The notes under the pieces: model-generated
Told to the model about the DNA's origin: nothing
Databases searched by the model: none
Seen by the model: the letters and a program-made list of their open reading frames with translations, nothing else
Position numbers and translations under genes: made by a program
Shown: positions 56,889 to 57,367 of the stretch, in pieces
Position numbering within the stretch: position 1 is the first letter of the stretch
Layout: each line of letters begins with the position of its first letter
Assembly: GCF_023630705.1 (NCBI RefSeq)
Contig: NZ_JALQEM010000009.1
Coordinates: 1 to 57,367 of the forward strand
Direction: 5' to 3'
DNA from: Caballeronia sp. GAFFF1
GTDB lineage: Bacteria > Pseudomonadota > Gammaproteobacteria > Burkholderiales > Burkholderiaceae
DNA: 57,367 nt

Positions 56889-57260
56889 GGCGGAGTCTCC
56901 TGGTTGAGGCGCCCCAAGTCCGATCAGGCCGCGAAGACGCAGCAACGTCGGCGCTCTTACTGGCGAGGGCGCGGTCAAATGATCGGATGCGGGAAATTGC
57001 GGCGCGTTAGCGAAACTGCGAGGGGAACGGCGGAAGGAAGCGGCGAGAGATTGGGGCGTGCGCGCGTGCGTGCGGCCGATAGCGAAACGTTTGCGTGGAT
57101 GTGCAGCGGCTGCCTTGACGCGCATGATCGACTCCGATGTTGGGGCACGATCAAACTACGGGCGGGCGCTATTTGGTGTCAATGCGAAACACGAAATTTC
57201 ACGTTTCTGTTTCGCGGATGTCACCGGCCGAGGCGGCGAGCGGAGAGTCGAAGCGGACGT
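56889..57260. other. Upstream region of the DUF3300 gene, no gene seen
   Basis: About 370 bases carry no ORF with a convincing start and composition. The part around 57150-57215 is AT-richer (ctatttggtgtcaatgcgaaac, aaatttcacgtttctgtttcg) and may hold the DUF3300 promoter, but no clear -35/-10 pair was assigned. It ends at the homopolymer block. Confidence 0.4.
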
Positions 57261-57292
57261 GGGGGGGGGGGGGGGGGGGGGCGCCCCCCCCC
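57261..57292. repeat. G21-CG-C9 homopolymer block
   Basis: Twenty-one consecutive G are followed by CG and nine C. Nothing similar occurs elsewhere in the window. The two tracts are complementary and could fold back. The block marks a sharp switch from chromosomal intergenic sequence to relaxase-like coding sequence, which makes an assembly or sequencing joint plausible. Confidence 0.9.
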
Positions 57293-57367
57293 GCCGCCGC
57301 TTATCGCGCTGCCGAAAAAATTGTCGATGAGCGCACTGGCGAAATCCACGACTACACTCGCAAGCGC
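57293..57367 (+). CDS. MobA/MobL (TraA-type) relaxase fragment, truncated at both ends
   Basis: The last 75 bases translate in one frame to AAAYRAAEKIVDERTG then EIHDYTRKR. This is the highly conserved N-terminal stretch of MobA/MobL and TraA-type conjugative relaxases (S-A-V-A-x-A-A-Y-R-x-G-E-x-x-x-D-E-R-T-G-x-x-H-D-Y-T-R-K). In those proteins it follows a start MAIYHLS-like segment of about 20 residues that is missing here, replaced by the G/C homopolymer. The 3' part is cut off by the window end. The recognition is by motif memory, but the match is long and specific. Confidence 0.75.

Overview
The window is a GC-rich betaproteobacterial chromosome segment. Gene content, codon use and local gene orders (glnA-glnL-glnG, argA-yggX, kdpFABCD, a TPP-riboswitch thiC, DUF3300-DUF2950) point to Burkholderiaceae, most like Caballeronia/Paraburkholderia. 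This is inferred from protein resemblance, not from a database search. Almost all of it looks like ordinary chromosome. The exceptions are a low-GC glycosyltransferase gene (11239-12105), an AT-richer gap (about 23580-23860) and the last ~110 bases.

Layout. 1-6.2 kb: the 3' part of recD with a large charged insert, ribosome-rescue factor arfB, an EamA exporter with a decayed partial copy of its 3' end beside it, and L-lactate permease behind a sigma70-like promoter. 6.4-9.9 kb: small envelope proteins, then thiC with terminator, TPP riboswitch and promoter. 10-12.4 kb: a second EamA exporter, the GT25-type glycosyltransferase and an entericidin-like lipoprotein. 12.5-16.5 kb: a possible stress-signalling neighbourhood with a NarX/UhpB-type histidine kinase, two DUF1328 membrane micro-proteins, a ferritin-like protein, a NarL/FixJ regulator and a stand-alone receiver. 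16.8-25.6 kb: an MFS exporter, small hypotheticals, a DUF1254/DUF1214 protein, tRNA-Leu(UAA), a TMEM175-type channel coupled to a phosphoesterase, proP, yggX and argA.

25.6-36.3 kb: a giant HrpA helicase (1807 aa) whose N-terminal third is a tandem-repeat extension, then a beta-propeller protein, a sterol-desaturase-family hydroxylase, an EI24 membrane protein, a CinA-N/MoaB-like protein overlapping cutC, and a rhodanese. 36.3-41 kb: nitrogen control, with three GCAC-N7-GTGC NtrC sites and a sigma54 promoter ahead of glnA, then glnL and glnG. 41-49.5 kb: xthA, then the K+-ATPase operon with an E. coli-like KdpE box, two overlapping micro-ORFs (an unnamed one and kdpF), kdpA, kdpB, kdpC and kdpD. 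No kdpE follows kdpD. 50-57 kb: a cytosine deaminase, oligopeptidase A, folD and the DUF2950/DUF3300 pair.

The right edge is the strangest place. A run of 21 G, then CG, then 9 C abuts, without a start codon, an in-frame fragment matching the N-terminal region of MobA/MobL (TraA-type) conjugative relaxases. It is either an assembly joint or a broken mobile-element gene. Other leads are the repeat-rich inserts in two unrelated helicases (RecD and HrpA), the kdp operon carrying a KdpE operator but no adjacent kdpE, and the uncharacterised kinase/DUF1328/ferritin/receiver cluster.
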